Positions 24,943 through 34,239 of a stretch of DNA of 64,000 nt are shown here, piece by piece. The number at the start of each line of letters is the position of its first letter. The stretch's first letter is position 1. Position numbers and translations under genes: made by a program. Source of the stretch: Firmicutes bacterium UBA1191 (lineage in GTDB: Bacteria; Bacillota; Clostridia; Peptostreptococcales; Anaerovoracaceae); NCBI GenBank assembly GCA_002310095.1, contig DBYH01000004.1:436-64435 (forward strand), read 5' to 3'. The notes below the pieces were generated by a model. The model searched no databases. It saw nothing but the letters and a program-made list of their open reading frames with translations, and was not told the origin of the DNA.

Positions 24943-26094
24943 TCAGTTGATGTATTTACCCGTATAGTCTTTTATTCTTATAGGCTGCATGTGGCTCTCA
25001 GGGACAAGTCCGCGCAGTTCCTGCTCACGCTCGTCGCCCTCGTCAGCGCGCACAATCTCCATGGTCCACTCGAATATGTCAGGATCGAAGCAAAGGCCGA
25101 GACCCTTCCGGGCGTACATGTCCATCATGTTCATGTATCCCTTTAATCTCTTTTTCAGTTCGGCGGTATTGCCATCCGAATGAAGTCTTTCAAGTTCGGC
25201 CTTCTGAGGCTCATATTTCTCCCACATTTTGAACCTGTCATAGGTTCTCTCGAGAATGTCATAATAGGACTCCGCCGTCTTCTGCAACTCCTTGAATTCG
25301 GCGTCCTTTTTTCGATAGTCTTTCAGAAGCGCGTCGTATTCGTCCATGTCGACATCGGCGATGGCCTTTCTGTAGTCCTCCCACCGCAGAGCCGTGCTCC
25401 TGAACTGTCTTTCATTTTCAATATATTTCTCGCAGACGTAACTCCTCCAGCCCTTGCCGAATTCAGAGCGGAGAACCGATTTGATATTCCCCGGAACCCG
25501 GTATGCATTCCCGTCAATGTCCACGGTTTTGACCTCGCTGAGATCGTATTTACCGAAGGTTCTGTTTCCGATACGCACGGACTCGGAACGTCCCCCGCCG
25601 AAACGCGCCAGGGTCCTGAAAACCTTCGCTGACTTCGCGGGATCGTTCTTCTCCGCCGGCATGACGATCTTCTTCTTGTAATTGCGGAACCTCATGCGGC
25701 CGACCGCGAAAGGTATCTTCCTCATTGAGAGGCTCTCGATGAGTTTCACCGTTACGTGAATGCAATTGTTGAGGTACTGCCTGCAGTTATTCGCGTTGAA
25801 GTCTGTAGTGGAAAGATCCAGCACTCTTATTTCGAAAGAAGGGTACGCGCCGTTGTTCAGCATGCTCTCCGTCGTGATATTCTCATCGCCGCCGGATTCA
25901 ATAACAGACACAAACCGTTCCGCGTCGGAAGCGCGGATAGCGACAGTAAGGTCATCCGGGAGCGAACCGCTTCTGAACGCTTCCAGAGCAGTCTCCCCGC
26001 AGAGCACCATTTCAATGCCGTTTTGTTCGCATTTCTCCTTTATGAGTTCGAGAATGTCGAGCTGTTTCTTTTTCCATTCTTTTTCCGACATCAT
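24943..26094 (-). CDS. catalytically dead LicD-like partner (pseudo-LicD, copy 2)
   Basis: A 383-residue paralogue of the protein at 20608: KCEQNGIEMVLCGETALEAF, TTDFN and GLGLCFDPDIFEW are shared. The active-site WDDDxD is replaced by LPDDLTVAI and the second acidic segment is lost. The start is ATG 26094 or 26091 (two adjacent Met codons); AGAGGA is 6 nt upstream of the first, which overlaps the MBOAT stop (TAATG). A longer frame to 26190 lies inside the MBOAT gene and is rejected. A non-catalytic partner role is inferred. Confidence 0.7.
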   Translation of the reverse strand: MMSEKEWKKKQLDILELIKEKCEQNGIEMVLCGETALEAFRSGSLPDDLTVAIRASDAERFVSVIESGGDENITTESMLNNGAYPSFEIRVLDLSTTDFNANNCRQYLNNCIHVTVKLIESLSMRKIPFAVGRMRFRNYKKKIVMPAEKNDPAKSAKVFRTLARFGGGRSESVRIGNRTFGKYDLSEVKTVDIDGNAYRVPGNIKSVLRSEFGKGWRSYVCEKYIENERQFRSTALRWEDYRKAIADVDMDEYDALLKDYRKKDAEFKELQKTAESYYDILERTYDRFKMWEKYEPQKAELERLHSDGNTAELKKRLKGYMNMMDMYARKGLGLCFDPDIFEWTMEIVRADEGDEREQELRGLVPESHMQPIRIKDYTGKYIN

Positions 26095-27686
26095 TAAAAT
26101 CCTCTGTAAATAAACGCCGATGCGTTGTATCCCGGTCCGTATACGCCAAGGACGAGCACAGCCGCCAGCCCCGTCAGCAGTATTGCCCACCTTACAGGCA
26201 AAGGCAGTCTGTCCATCATTTCCCTGAACGCTGTAGTCCCGTCTCCGCCGTTAATCCTCGCGGAACGTTCTTCATATATGCTGATCATGAGCCATATGGC
26301 GCAGCACGCCGCTACGATCAGATAATCTATGCCCGTCAGTCCCAGACTCATCATGGTCTCGCTGAAAGGAACCCCGTGATTGATCCGGAACATTGAGAAG
26401 AACATGGTCAGAGCCACGCCGAATGACGCCGCCCTCGGGAATACCCTGCCGCACACTACAATAAAGAATGTGCGCACGATCTGAAATCCTTTCCAACCCT
26501 TTGACGCCGGGCTTATGTGAAGCTTCGCCAGCGCGCCTTTGAGCAGCGGTTCCAGCAGCAGCCCTAAAACGATGACCGTTCCGTTATACAGGCCGTAGGC
26601 GATATACTTGAACGCCGCTCCGTGCCACAGTCCGATCATCAGGAAAGTGCAGTACTGAGCTATTATTACAGGGAACAGCTTTCCCAGTCTGTCCCCGAAT
26701 ACATTTCTGAGCTGTTTGCCTATTCTCCCGAAAAACTTCGACATCGCCACCGGGTAGAAAATGTAATCCCTGCACCAGTGCGAAAGCGATATGTGCCACC
26801 TGTTCCAGAACTCGGAAAGGTCATGGGAGAAATACGGTCTCCGGAAGTTGTGAGGCATGTCAATGCCCATGCACTGCGCCACTCCCCTGGCGATATCGAT
26901 GCCGCCGCTGAAGTCGGCGTATATCTGAACCGTATAGCACAGCAGAGCCGCGAACACCGCCCCGCCCGAATAATCACCGTGATTGCCGAACACTTCCCCG
27001 CACAGTATCGCCAGGCGGTCGGCTATGATCAGTTTTTTGAAAAAGCCCCACAGTATAAGCTGGGCTCCATGAGTCAGATTGCGGTATTTGAATCTGTGGC
27101 CTTCATAAAGCTGATGCGCCAGCTGGTCGTATCTGGCGATTGGTCCCTGCACGATCTGAGGGAAAAACGCGGTGAACAGTGCGAACTTGGCAATGTTTGT
27201 GTCAGGTTCGATCTTGTTTCTGTACAGGTCGAAGATGTATGCCGCCGACTGGAACGTGTAGAAGGATATTCCAAGCGGGATCAGCAGTTCTCCTGTATCG
27301 AATATGCCCGCCGCCTGAAGATAGTATCTGAAGTACTTCAGCACGGCCAGCACACCGAAATCCAGCACCAGTATCAGGGCGACTATCTTCCTCTTTTTTA
27401 TCTGGGAGGCCGCTTTCGCTGCCTTCTTCTCCTCTTTTGACAGGGTGTCCCTGTGGGCGTCCGCGAAGGCTTTGTGCTCCGAATTGCATTTTCCGATCAG
27501 CCGTCCGCCGATATAAGTTATCGCTGTCGTAAGAAGAACGAAAATGAAAGTCTTCGGACTCGACAGCAGATAAAAGGCGTAGCTGGCGATGAGCAGAACC
27601 ACCCACTTCCACCGGTCGGGAACCGCGTAGTAAAGCCCGATGCATATCGCCGCGAATATAATAAAAACAAGTGATGATAAAGCCAT
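26094..27686 (-). CDS. MBOAT O-acyltransferase (DltB/AlgI type)
   Basis: A 530-residue protein with about 11 transmembrane helices. It has the MBOAT signature FWNRWHISLSHWCRDYIFYP and the catalytic-His segment MIGLWHGAAFKYI. DltB and AlgI move acyl groups across the membrane to glycopolymers. An acyl carrier protein gene lies 22 bp upstream, resembling a DltB-DltC pair, but no DltA-type ligase is adjacent. An SGNH protein that could complete the set is at 7426. Confidence 0.9.
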   Translation of the reverse strand: MALSSLVFIIFAAICIGLYYAVPDRWKWVVLLIASYAFYLLSSPKTFIFVLLTTAITYIGGRLIGKCNSEHKAFADAHRDTLSKEEKKAAKAASQIKKRKIVALILVLDFGVLAVLKYFRYYLQAAGIFDTGELLIPLGISFYTFQSAAYIFDLYRNKIEPDTNIAKFALFTAFFPQIVQGPIARYDQLAHQLYEGHRFKYRNLTHGAQLILWGFFKKLIIADRLAILCGEVFGNHGDYSGGAVFAALLCYTVQIYADFSGGIDIARGVAQCMGIDMPHNFRRPYFSHDLSEFWNRWHISLSHWCRDYIFYPVAMSKFFGRIGKQLRNVFGDRLGKLFPVIIAQYCTFLMIGLWHGAAFKYIAYGLYNGTVIVLGLLLEPLLKGALAKLHISPASKGWKGFQIVRTFFIVVCGRVFPRAASFGVALTMFFSMFRINHGVPFSETMMSLGLTGIDYLIVAACCAIWLMISIYEERSARINGGDGTTAFREMMDRLPLPVRWAILLTGLAAVLVLGVYGPGYNASAFIYRGF

Positions 27687-27708
27687 TCGGATTTCTGCCT
27701 CTTTATGA

Positions 27709-27936
27709 CTATTCCTGGGCCCTTGTGATCAGTTCCACCATTGCGTCCAGGGAATTGAAATTATCAGGAACAAGGTCTTCGACAGAAATCTCGACATCGA
27801 ATTCATCGTTGAATTCGCCCACTATCGCGACTATGTCAAGGGATGCCAGAATGTTATCATCGATCAGCCTCGTTTCATTTTCAAAATCGATATCACCTCT
27901 GATCCCTGTCAGTATTCCAAGTACTGTCTCTCTCAT
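27709..27936 (-). CDS. acyl/aminoacyl carrier protein
   Basis: A 75-residue acidic protein with the carrier fold. Ser32 in NILASLDIV is the expected phosphopantetheine site; the usual DSL is ASL here. The following helix IVGEFNDEFDVEI resembles DltC. AGGAG precedes ATG. It sits between the ABC ATPase (2 bp gap) and the MBOAT gene and is the likely acyl donor for the latter. Confidence 0.85.
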   Translation of the reverse strand: MRETVLGILTGIRGDIDFENETRLIDDNILASLDIVAIVGEFNDEFDVEISVEDLVPDNFNSLDAMVELITRAQE

Positions 27937-27938
27937 TT

Positions 27939-28766
27939 TTACTCCTGTTCTATATCCTTCTCTTCCATGCCGTCGCCGCCTTCGCTGCTTTCACTGCTGT
28001 CTGGTTCCTCGTTCGGCTGTGTCGCCCGTTTGCTCAGCGCTCTGTATTTCTCATATATCTCTCTCGGCGTACCGTCAAAGGTAATTACTCCATCCTCCAT
28101 GAAAAGGCCTCTCGTGCATACGTTGTTCGTCATTCCGAGCTGGCTGGTCGAGATGACGAGGGTGACGTCGGGATGGGTTTCAAAATAACGCTGTATCTTA
28201 TCGATGCACTCCTGCCTGATGTGTACGCCGCCGCTGTTAAAGTTCTCATCGATGATCATGATATCCGTGTCCATCAGGAGATGGACAGCGAGGCAGATTC
28301 TGAGAGGAGTTCCCTTAGGCGCTCTCTTGAGAGGGATGTCGATGTAATCCTTCAGCTCCAGTTCCTCGATTATCTCTTCCACGTGATTCTTGATCACTGC
28401 TTTCGGTATTCCTAGGACATTCGCTTTCAGATAGATGTTCTCCCTGCAGGTGGCCTCGTTTTCGAAGCCAGCCCTCATGTTCAGAAAGGCGTTGACCTTG
28501 CCTCTCGTCCTGATTTTGCCTTTTGTAGGATAGATGACTCCGGCGATAATGCTGAGCAGAGACGTGCAGCCCGCCTCGACAGGCCCGGTAACGATTACGC
28601 GCTCGCCTTTGTTTATCGTCAGGGAAACATCCCGGAGGGCGTGTTTTACCTCTGCGGCTTCCTTGCCGAAAAATATTCCTCTGACCCTCTGGATATTTTT
28701 CTTGTATATGTTGTAGTTCTTTGTTATGTGTTCAAGTTGAATGACTGTATTATCCATCTTTTCCAT
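27939..28766 (-). CDS. degenerate ABC-transporter ATPase subunit (TagH/Wzt-like)
   Basis: A 275-residue protein that aligns with polysaccharide-export ABC ATPases over its length, including the AGFENEATCRENI segment and the Walker B IMIIDE (168-174). Walker A, however, is GPVEAGCTS (61-69) with Cys67 in place of the invariant Lys, the signature motif is APKGT (149-153) in place of SSGM or SGGQ, and the switch His is Thr207 (ISTSQLG). Three independent sites of ATP handling are altered, so it may bind nucleotide poorly or not hydrolyse it. The tail from 250 is acidic. Its permease is the adjacent gene. Confidence 0.8.
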   Translation of the reverse strand: MEKMDNTVIQLEHITKNYNIYKKNIQRVRGIFFGKEAAEVKHALRDVSLTINKGERVIVTGPVEAGCTSLLSIIAGVIYPTKGKIRTRGKVNAFLNMRAGFENEATCRENIYLKANVLGIPKAVIKNHVEEIIEELELKDYIDIPLKRAPKGTPLRICLAVHLLMDTDIMIIDENFNSGGVHIRQECIDKIQRYFETHPDVTLVISTSQLGMTNNVCTRGLFMEDGVITFDGTPREIYEKYRALSKRATQPNEEPDSSESSEGGDGMEEKDIEQE

Positions 28767-28777
28767 TGTTTTTTCCT

Positions 28778-29587
28778 CTATAACACATCCGGAATCCTCT
28801 TAATGAGCTTCTTGTACATCATCAGTGCTATCAGAGCCATTATTGCGAGGATAATAAGGAAGCAGAGCAGTTTTACCGGTTCCTCGAAAAACCACACGTG
28901 TCTGCAGAAAGCATTTCTGTAACCTTCGACAATATAGGTTATCGGGTTGAAGAGGAATGCCTTTTGCAGTCCCGGAGTGAGTCCGTTAACATCGAACAGA
29001 ATGGCCGACAGCCAGAAAATTGCCTGATTGATGACCTGCAGGAAATTGTAGAAATCCTTATATACTACGGATATCAGCCCTGTTCCTATGCTCCAGAAGA
29101 ATGACGTGATGAACATGAGCGCCATGTAGAACGGAATCTGGATCCAGTATATGCTCGGCATGTTCCCGAAGATCAGGCTAACAACTATGCCGATAGCCAG
29201 CATTCCGAAGTGGAGCAGCATGTATGAAACGCATACTGTTGTAGGGAGCGTTCCCACAGGGTATTTCGCCCTTGAAACCAGAGCCGCGTACTTTCTGAAG
29301 CAGGACGCGCCGTTCAGGATCATGTCCCTCATGTAGAAGAAGGCGATCATGCCGATCGACAGCCAGACGAAGTAAGGACAGATCAGTCCCTCAACGCCCT
29401 TGGCGGACTTGAAGCCTATGGAAATGGCGAAATAGAAGACGACAATGTACATTACCGGCTTGACAAAAGCCCATGCCAGACCCATGTCGGAGCCTCTGTA
29501 TTTGGTCTTCTGATACGTTTTGGCAAGCTGCCACATCTGATCCCTGTGTTCGATATTCTCTTTTATCAGTTTAATAAGTGTTCTCAT
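28778..29587 (-). CDS. ABC-2 type polysaccharide/teichoic acid export permease (TagG/Wzm-like)
   Basis: A 269-residue protein with six transmembrane helices of the ABC-2 family: the amphipathic start RDQMWQLAKTYQKTKYRGSDMGLAWAFVKP is typical of TagG and Wzm. It should export an undecaprenyl-linked polymer with the ATPase at 27939. ATG 29587 lies 2 nt after the RmlB stop and fits the family length; the longer frame from 29653 lies inside rmlB. Confidence 0.88.
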   Translation of the reverse strand: MRTLIKLIKENIEHRDQMWQLAKTYQKTKYRGSDMGLAWAFVKPVMYIVVFYFAISIGFKSAKGVEGLICPYFVWLSIGMIAFFYMRDMILNGASCFRKYAALVSRAKYPVGTLPTTVCVSYMLLHFGMLAIGIVVSLIFGNMPSIYWIQIPFYMALMFITSFFWSIGTGLISVVYKDFYNFLQVINQAIFWLSAILFDVNGLTPGLQKAFLFNPITYIVEGYRNAFCRHVWFFEEPVKLLCFLIILAIMALIALMMYKKLIKRIPDVL

Positions 29588-29589
29588 CT

Positions 29590-30609
29590 TTATCTGTTCG
29601 AATACATCTTTTCGTAATACTGCTGGTATTCGCCGGAAATAATATTCTTCCACCAGCTTTCATTCTCAAGATACCAGTCGATGGTCTGTCTGATCCCATC
29701 CGCAAACATGGTGGTAGGAAGCCATCCCAGTTCATTGTGGATCTTCGTCGGGTCTATGGCGTAACGAAGGTCGTGGCCTTTGCGGTCGCCGACGAATGTG
29801 ATGAGGCTTTCCGGTTTGCCTACCTGCTGAAGGATGATCTTCACGACCTCCAGGTTCGATTTCTCATTGTGACCGCCGATGTTGTAGACCTCGCCTACCT
29901 TGCCTTTGTGTATTATCAGATCTATGGCTCTGCAGTGGTCCTCGACATAGAGCCAGTCGCGGACATTCTCTCCTGTTCCGTAGACAGGCAGCTCCTTGTC
30001 AGCCAGAGCGTTGGCTATCATCAGCGGAATCAGTTTCTCAGGAAACTGGTAAGGTCCGTAGTTGTTGGAGCATCTGCTGATGGTGACCGGAAGCCCGAAG
30101 GTCCTGTGGTAAGCCATGACCAGAAGGTCCGCCGCGGCCTTCGACGCCGAATAAGGGCTTGACGCCGTGATAGGCATGTCCTCCGTGAAGAATAAATCCG
30201 GTCTGTCCAGAGGCAGGTCTCCGTACACTTCATCGGTTCCCACCTGGTGGAACCTTTCCACTCCGTATTCATTGCAGGCGTCCATGAGCACCTGAGTTCC
30301 CAGAATATTCGTCCTCAGGAATATGCCCGGGTCTTCGATGGATCTGTCCACATGGGATTCCGCGGCGAAGTTGACCACGATGTCGAACTTCTCTTCCTCG
30401 AAAAGTTTGAACACCGCTTCTCTGTCCGCCACGTCGCCTTTCACGAATCTGAATTTAGGGTTGTCCATGACGGGCTCCAGAGTCTCCATGTTGCCCGCGT
30501 AAGTCAGCGCGTCCAGGCACACGATGTCGTAGTCCGGATGCGCGTCAAGCATGTAGAATACAAAATTCGCTCCGATGAATCCCGCTCCGCCTGTTACCAG
30601 TATTTTCAT
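29590..30609 (-). CDS. rfbB: dTDP-glucose 4,6-dehydratase
   Basis: A 339-residue short-chain dehydrogenase-type enzyme with TGGAGFIG for NAD, the catalytic TDEVYGD and the PYSASKA Tyr-x-x-x-Lys. It converts dTDP-glucose to dTDP-4-keto-6-deoxyglucose. AGGAGG precedes ATG. RmlA is encoded at 49551; no RmlC or RmlD is in the window, while a WecE-type aminotransferase at 51153 could use the product. Confidence 0.96.
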   Translation of the reverse strand: MKILVTGGAGFIGANFVFYMLDAHPDYDIVCLDALTYAGNMETLEPVMDNPKFRFVKGDVADREAVFKLFEEEKFDIVVNFAAESHVDRSIEDPGIFLRTNILGTQVLMDACNEYGVERFHQVGTDEVYGDLPLDRPDLFFTEDMPITASSPYSASKAAADLLVMAYHRTFGLPVTISRCSNNYGPYQFPEKLIPLMIANALADKELPVYGTGENVRDWLYVEDHCRAIDLIIHKGKVGEVYNIGGHNEKSNLEVVKIILQQVGKPESLITFVGDRKGHDLRYAIDPTKIHNELGWLPTTMFADGIRQTIDWYLENESWWKNIISGEYQQYYEKMYSNR

Positions 30610-30630
30610 AGTTGTCCTCCTGATCTGTTG

Positions 30631-31872
30631 TTATCTGAACACCTCTGCCACGACGCGAGCGCTCGCGCCGCCGTCGTCGAGATAATTGTATTTTTCGTTG
30701 AATGCCGCGTATCTGCTGTCAAGTTCGCCCTTGTCGGCGTTCCTGATAGCGTCCGCCAGCTGAGCTTCGTCTTCGATTATCGGTCCCGGAAGCTCATCCA
30801 GTGAAATGTAGAATCCTCTCACGTCGTCCCTGTACATCTCCAGGTCGTACATGAAGAAGATGATCGGCCGTTTCAGTATGGCGTAGTCAAAGAATACGCT
30901 CGAGTAGTCGGTGATGAGCATGTCCGCCGCCACATACAGATCATTGATTTCGTCATAGTCCGAAACGTCATAGATGAATCCCTCGTACTTGTCGAAATCG
31001 AATCTGTTGGCTACGAAGTAGTGGGCTCTGAAGAGAATGACGAAGTCGTCTCCTATCTCCTGCCTGAGCCTGTCGAAATCAACTTCCTCCTTGCAGACAT
31101 ATCCCACGCCGCTGGTGTGCTGGTTGTCTCTCCAGGTCGGCGCGTAGAGAATCACCTTCTTGTCCTCCGGTATGCCGAGCTCTCTTCTGAGTCTGACCAC
31201 GTCATCCGGAGTGAAGTTGCTCAGGAAGTCGTTCCTCGGATATCCCTTCTCGATTATGATATCCTCCCTGCCTATGGCGTCCAGGCCAAAGGCTGAAATG
31301 AATTTCTCCGTGCAGAACCTCGAAGGCGATGTCATATAAGTGTACTTCTGGGCGTCGACGCTGTACTGCCTGCACAGCTCGGCCTTGGTCATCTTGGCGT
31401 TGGCCCCCTTGACCTGGATGTCGAACCCCAGGCGCTTGAGAGGCGTCCCGTGCCAGCACTGCAGGTATACCTGACCGTCCCGCAGAGGAATAACGTCCGG
31501 CACTCTGGAATTCGTTACCCAGTACTTGGCCGTGGCGTAATACCTGTAATGATCGTCTGAGTTGTACTTGTACACCTTCGTCCTGCTGTTTTTCTCAAGG
31601 TGCCTGTACTTGTCGGGATCCTTGAAGAACCAGTAGAACTCGTAGTCATCGTAGTCAGGGTTCGAAAGCATGTACTCGTAAATAGCCCTCGGACTGTCAG
31701 CGTACTTGGTGCCCACGAAGGACATGAAAACAACAGCGTTGTCCTGAATAGGAAGCTTCGCCTGCTTTCTGTAGCGCTGCGTGTTCTTTCTGTACGCCGC
31801 TCCGTCGATCAGCCGCTTCAGGAATCTGCTTTTTTTCGAAATGTCATTTCTGATTTTCCATTTTAAGCTCAT
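30631..31872 (-). CDS. CDP-glycerol glycerophosphotransferase family protein (1)
   Basis: A 413-residue TagB/TagF-type enzyme. It has CWHGTPLKRLG with the catalytic His, YAPTWRDNQ and MLITDYSSVFFDY near the CDP site, as in the neighbour at 31844, to which it is strongly similar. The N-terminal basic helix suggests peripheral membrane binding. It transfers glycerol phosphate (or a related polyol phosphate) from a CDP donor. The start overlaps the upstream gene by 29 bp, with GGGAG 8 nt ahead of ATG. Confidence 0.9.
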   Translation of the reverse strand: MSLKWKIRNDISKKSRFLKRLIDGAAYRKNTQRYRKQAKLPIQDNAVVFMSFVGTKYADSPRAIYEYMLSNPDYDDYEFYWFFKDPDKYRHLEKNSRTKVYKYNSDDHYRYYATAKYWVTNSRVPDVIPLRDGQVYLQCWHGTPLKRLGFDIQVKGANAKMTKAELCRQYSVDAQKYTYMTSPSRFCTEKFISAFGLDAIGREDIIIEKGYPRNDFLSNFTPDDVVRLRRELGIPEDKKVILYAPTWRDNQHTSGVGYVCKEEVDFDRLRQEIGDDFVILFRAHYFVANRFDFDKYEGFIYDVSDYDEINDLYVAADMLITDYSSVFFDYAILKRPIIFFMYDLEMYRDDVRGFYISLDELPGPIIEDEAQLADAIRNADKGELDSRYAAFNEKYNYLDDGGASARVVAEVFR

Positions 31873-33103
31873 CTATTACTCTCCCCGCGGCATTCCCGTC
31901 ATCCAGATAGTTGAATTTCTCATTGAATGCCCTGTACTTATCCCTGTATTCTTCTTCCGTCTCTTCGACACGTCTGATCGCGTCAACCAGTTCGTCCTCA
32001 GTCTTTAGTATCGGTCCCGGCAGTTCATCCAGCGAGAAGTAGAATCCTCTGATGTCGTTGGCGTACTGCTCCAGATCGTACATGTAGAACAGGACCGGTC
32101 GCTTCAGGTTCGCGTAGTCGAAGAAAACGCTTGAGTAGTCGGTGATCAGCAGATCTGATATCAGGTACAGAGGCGTGATATCGTCAAGCGCCGAAACATC
32201 GTATACGAATCCCTCATATCTGGAAAAATCAAACTGGTTGGCTACGAAATAGTGGGCTCTGAACAGTATTACATATTCGTCGCCGAACTCTTCCCTCAGC
32301 CTGTCGAAATCCAGATGAGTGTCATAGGTGTATCCGCTTCCGTCATGCTGGTTGTCCCGGAAAGTCGGCGCGTAGAGCATCACTTTCTTCGACGCAGGAA
32401 CACCCAGCTTCGTCCTTATCTCCTCCGCGTCCTTCTCTTCGTAATTGAACAGAAAGTCGTTTCTCGGATAACCTGTTTCTATAATGATATCCTCTTTCCC
32501 CAGGGCCTTAAGATTGAACGCGCTCGTGAATTTCTCGGTGCTGAAGGCGGACGGCGATATGAAGTAATCATATCTCACCACATCCAGATCGTTCTTCATC
32601 CTGATCTCCCTGAGAGAGTTAAGCACGTTACCCTTCTCCGCTTCTATGTCGCAGCGCAGCCTCTTGAGAGGAGTGCCGTGCCATGTCTGCAGGAAGACCT
32701 GTCCGTCCTTCCTGATGATCCCGTAGTCCAGATTCGAGTTCGTGATCACGTACTTCGCCGAGGCGCACGCTCTGTAATAGGCGTCCGACAGAAGCTTCAC
32801 CGTCTCCGCCCGTTTGAGCTGCGGTATGGCCGCCGCCTTCTCCGCGTCGTTCATGACCCATACGAAACGGTAGTCATCGAACTCGGGCCTGGAGATCATA
32901 TACTCATAGATCGCCTTAGGGTTGTCCCCGTACTGCCTGCCCATGAAGGTCTCGAAGAGAACCATCTTCTCATCGATGTCCACCTTCTCCGCGATCCTCC
33001 TGTATCTGCTCTGTTTCAGAGCGACGTGGACCTTCCTGACGAACAGTCTGAGAGGTTCATTATGTTTTAATGTGTTTCTTATTACCTTTTTGACTTTTTC
33101 CAT
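31844..33103 (-). CDS. CDP-glycerol glycerophosphotransferase family protein (2)
   Basis: A 419-residue paralogue of the previous enzyme with TWHGTPLKRLR, YAPTFRDNQ and LLITDYSSVFFDY. AGAGGC precedes ATG. Close similarity to the gene at 30631 points to a tandem duplication followed by divergence; one may prime and the other extend the polymer, as TagB and TagF do, but the sequence alone does not say which. Confidence 0.9.
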   Translation of the reverse strand: MEKVKKVIRNTLKHNEPLRLFVRKVHVALKQSRYRRIAEKVDIDEKMVLFETFMGRQYGDNPKAIYEYMISRPEFDDYRFVWVMNDAEKAAAIPQLKRAETVKLLSDAYYRACASAKYVITNSNLDYGIIRKDGQVFLQTWHGTPLKRLRCDIEAEKGNVLNSLREIRMKNDLDVVRYDYFISPSAFSTEKFTSAFNLKALGKEDIIIETGYPRNDFLFNYEEKDAEEIRTKLGVPASKKVMLYAPTFRDNQHDGSGYTYDTHLDFDRLREEFGDEYVILFRAHYFVANQFDFSRYEGFVYDVSALDDITPLYLISDLLITDYSSVFFDYANLKRPVLFYMYDLEQYANDIRGFYFSLDELPGPILKTEDELVDAIRRVEETEEEYRDKYRAFNEKFNYLDDGNAAGRVIDELKMENQK

Positions 33104-33114
33104 CAGTGCCTCTG

Positions 33115-34224
33115 TCAGTTCATCAGGCTGACAAGATAATCCGCCAGTTTTCCGGTGCAGTCTTCTGTATCGACTGAAATATATTTATCCCTGAACTCTC
33201 TAAGCTTCAGGTAGTCGTATTCTTCTTTCATCATTCCGGCCAGTTCCTCCGCGTCGGATGATGTGGCCTGAGGCATTTCCTTCGCCGGGTCGATGTTGAG
33301 TCCCACCTGCGCTTCATATTCCTCTATATCGTAGGTGTAGAAATACACAGGCTTTCCTGTCAGGGCCGCCTCAAGCCCCAGAGCCGAGTAGTCCGTGATC
33401 ACCGCGTCGCAGGCCTTCAGCCAGTCGTAAGAACTGTACCTGCCGCCGTTTATGACGCCTTCCGGAATCTCTCCGTCCTCTTCATAAACAGGATGCAGCC
33501 TGACGACCAGCTGGTATCTGTCTTTGTCGAGAGCCTCGGCCAGTTCCCTGACCTTCACAGTACCTCCCTTGCGGAAGGTCGGTACATAAAGAGCGATTTT
33601 CTTTTCCGGGTATATGCCGAACTCTTCGCGCATTTCAGCGCAAAGGCAGTCTTCCTCGCGCAGAATCTCATCTATGCGGGGAAGTCCGAGAAATACAAGC
33701 TGCTCCTCTTTCAGGTTCATTCCTCTGCTGAACAGCTTTCCCGTCTCCTCACCGGAACAGACCACGTGGTCGTACCTGCGGTGCATCTGCATGACCTCGG
33801 CGACATCGCGGCTATGGCCGGAAGGCTTGCTGATAGTCTGGTAACCGAACTGCTTGATAGCCGTCAGCGCGTGCCAGATCTGCACGACCTTTGTCTCGGG
33901 CTTGTGGTCCAGAACGCAGGCCGAAATGCAGTACCCGTCCAGAACGACTACCTTCGAGGTCGCCAGAGCGCGCATCTGCTTCAGCATGTGTCCCGTGTAG
34001 GACAGCACGCCCGCGGGTGACATCTTCAGCTTGCGGGCCAGGACCCTGCAGTCGATCTCCGGATGCTTTTCGGCCAGCTTGTCCGCCAGCATTCTGATGT
34101 CCATGGAGGGAACATCGCTCTGTCTGGAGATGAAGGTGATCCTGTCTCTCACCCTGCCCTTCCGGATAGGCGCATATGCAATTTTCAGGCAAGCAACGCC
34201 TGTCTTCAGAATCGCTTTTTTCAT
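33115..34224 (-). CDS. CDP-glycerol glycerophosphotransferase family protein (3), divergent
   Basis: A 369-residue member of the family, more distant: the His motif is IWHALTAIKQFG in place of HGTPLKRLG, followed by YVPTFRKGG and AVITDYSALGLEA. The Gly after the His is Ala. An apparently dedicated promoter lies at 34240-34268, giving a leader of only about 9 nt. It may act on a different acceptor or polyol. Confidence 0.8.
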   Translation of the reverse strand: MKKAILKTGVACLKIAYAPIRKGRVRDRITFISRQSDVPSMDIRMLADKLAEKHPEIDCRVLARKLKMSPAGVLSYTGHMLKQMRALATSKVVVLDGYCISACVLDHKPETKVVQIWHALTAIKQFGYQTISKPSGHSRDVAEVMQMHRRYDHVVCSGEETGKLFSRGMNLKEEQLVFLGLPRIDEILREEDCLCAEMREEFGIYPEKKIALYVPTFRKGGTVKVRELAEALDKDRYQLVVRLHPVYEEDGEIPEGVINGGRYSSYDWLKACDAVITDYSALGLEAALTGKPVYFYTYDIEEYEAQVGLNIDPAKEMPQATSSDAEELAGMMKEEYDYLKLREFRDKYISVDTEDCTGKLADYLVSLMN

Positions 34225-34239
34225 GTTCTTAATCTATTA

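Noticed and set aside
27939..28766. Reading the degenerate ABC ATPase as a pseudogene
   Set aside because: The frame is complete, has a normal ribosome site, fits the operon spacing and keeps Walker B; the changes look like functional divergence or loss of catalysis, not frame decay.
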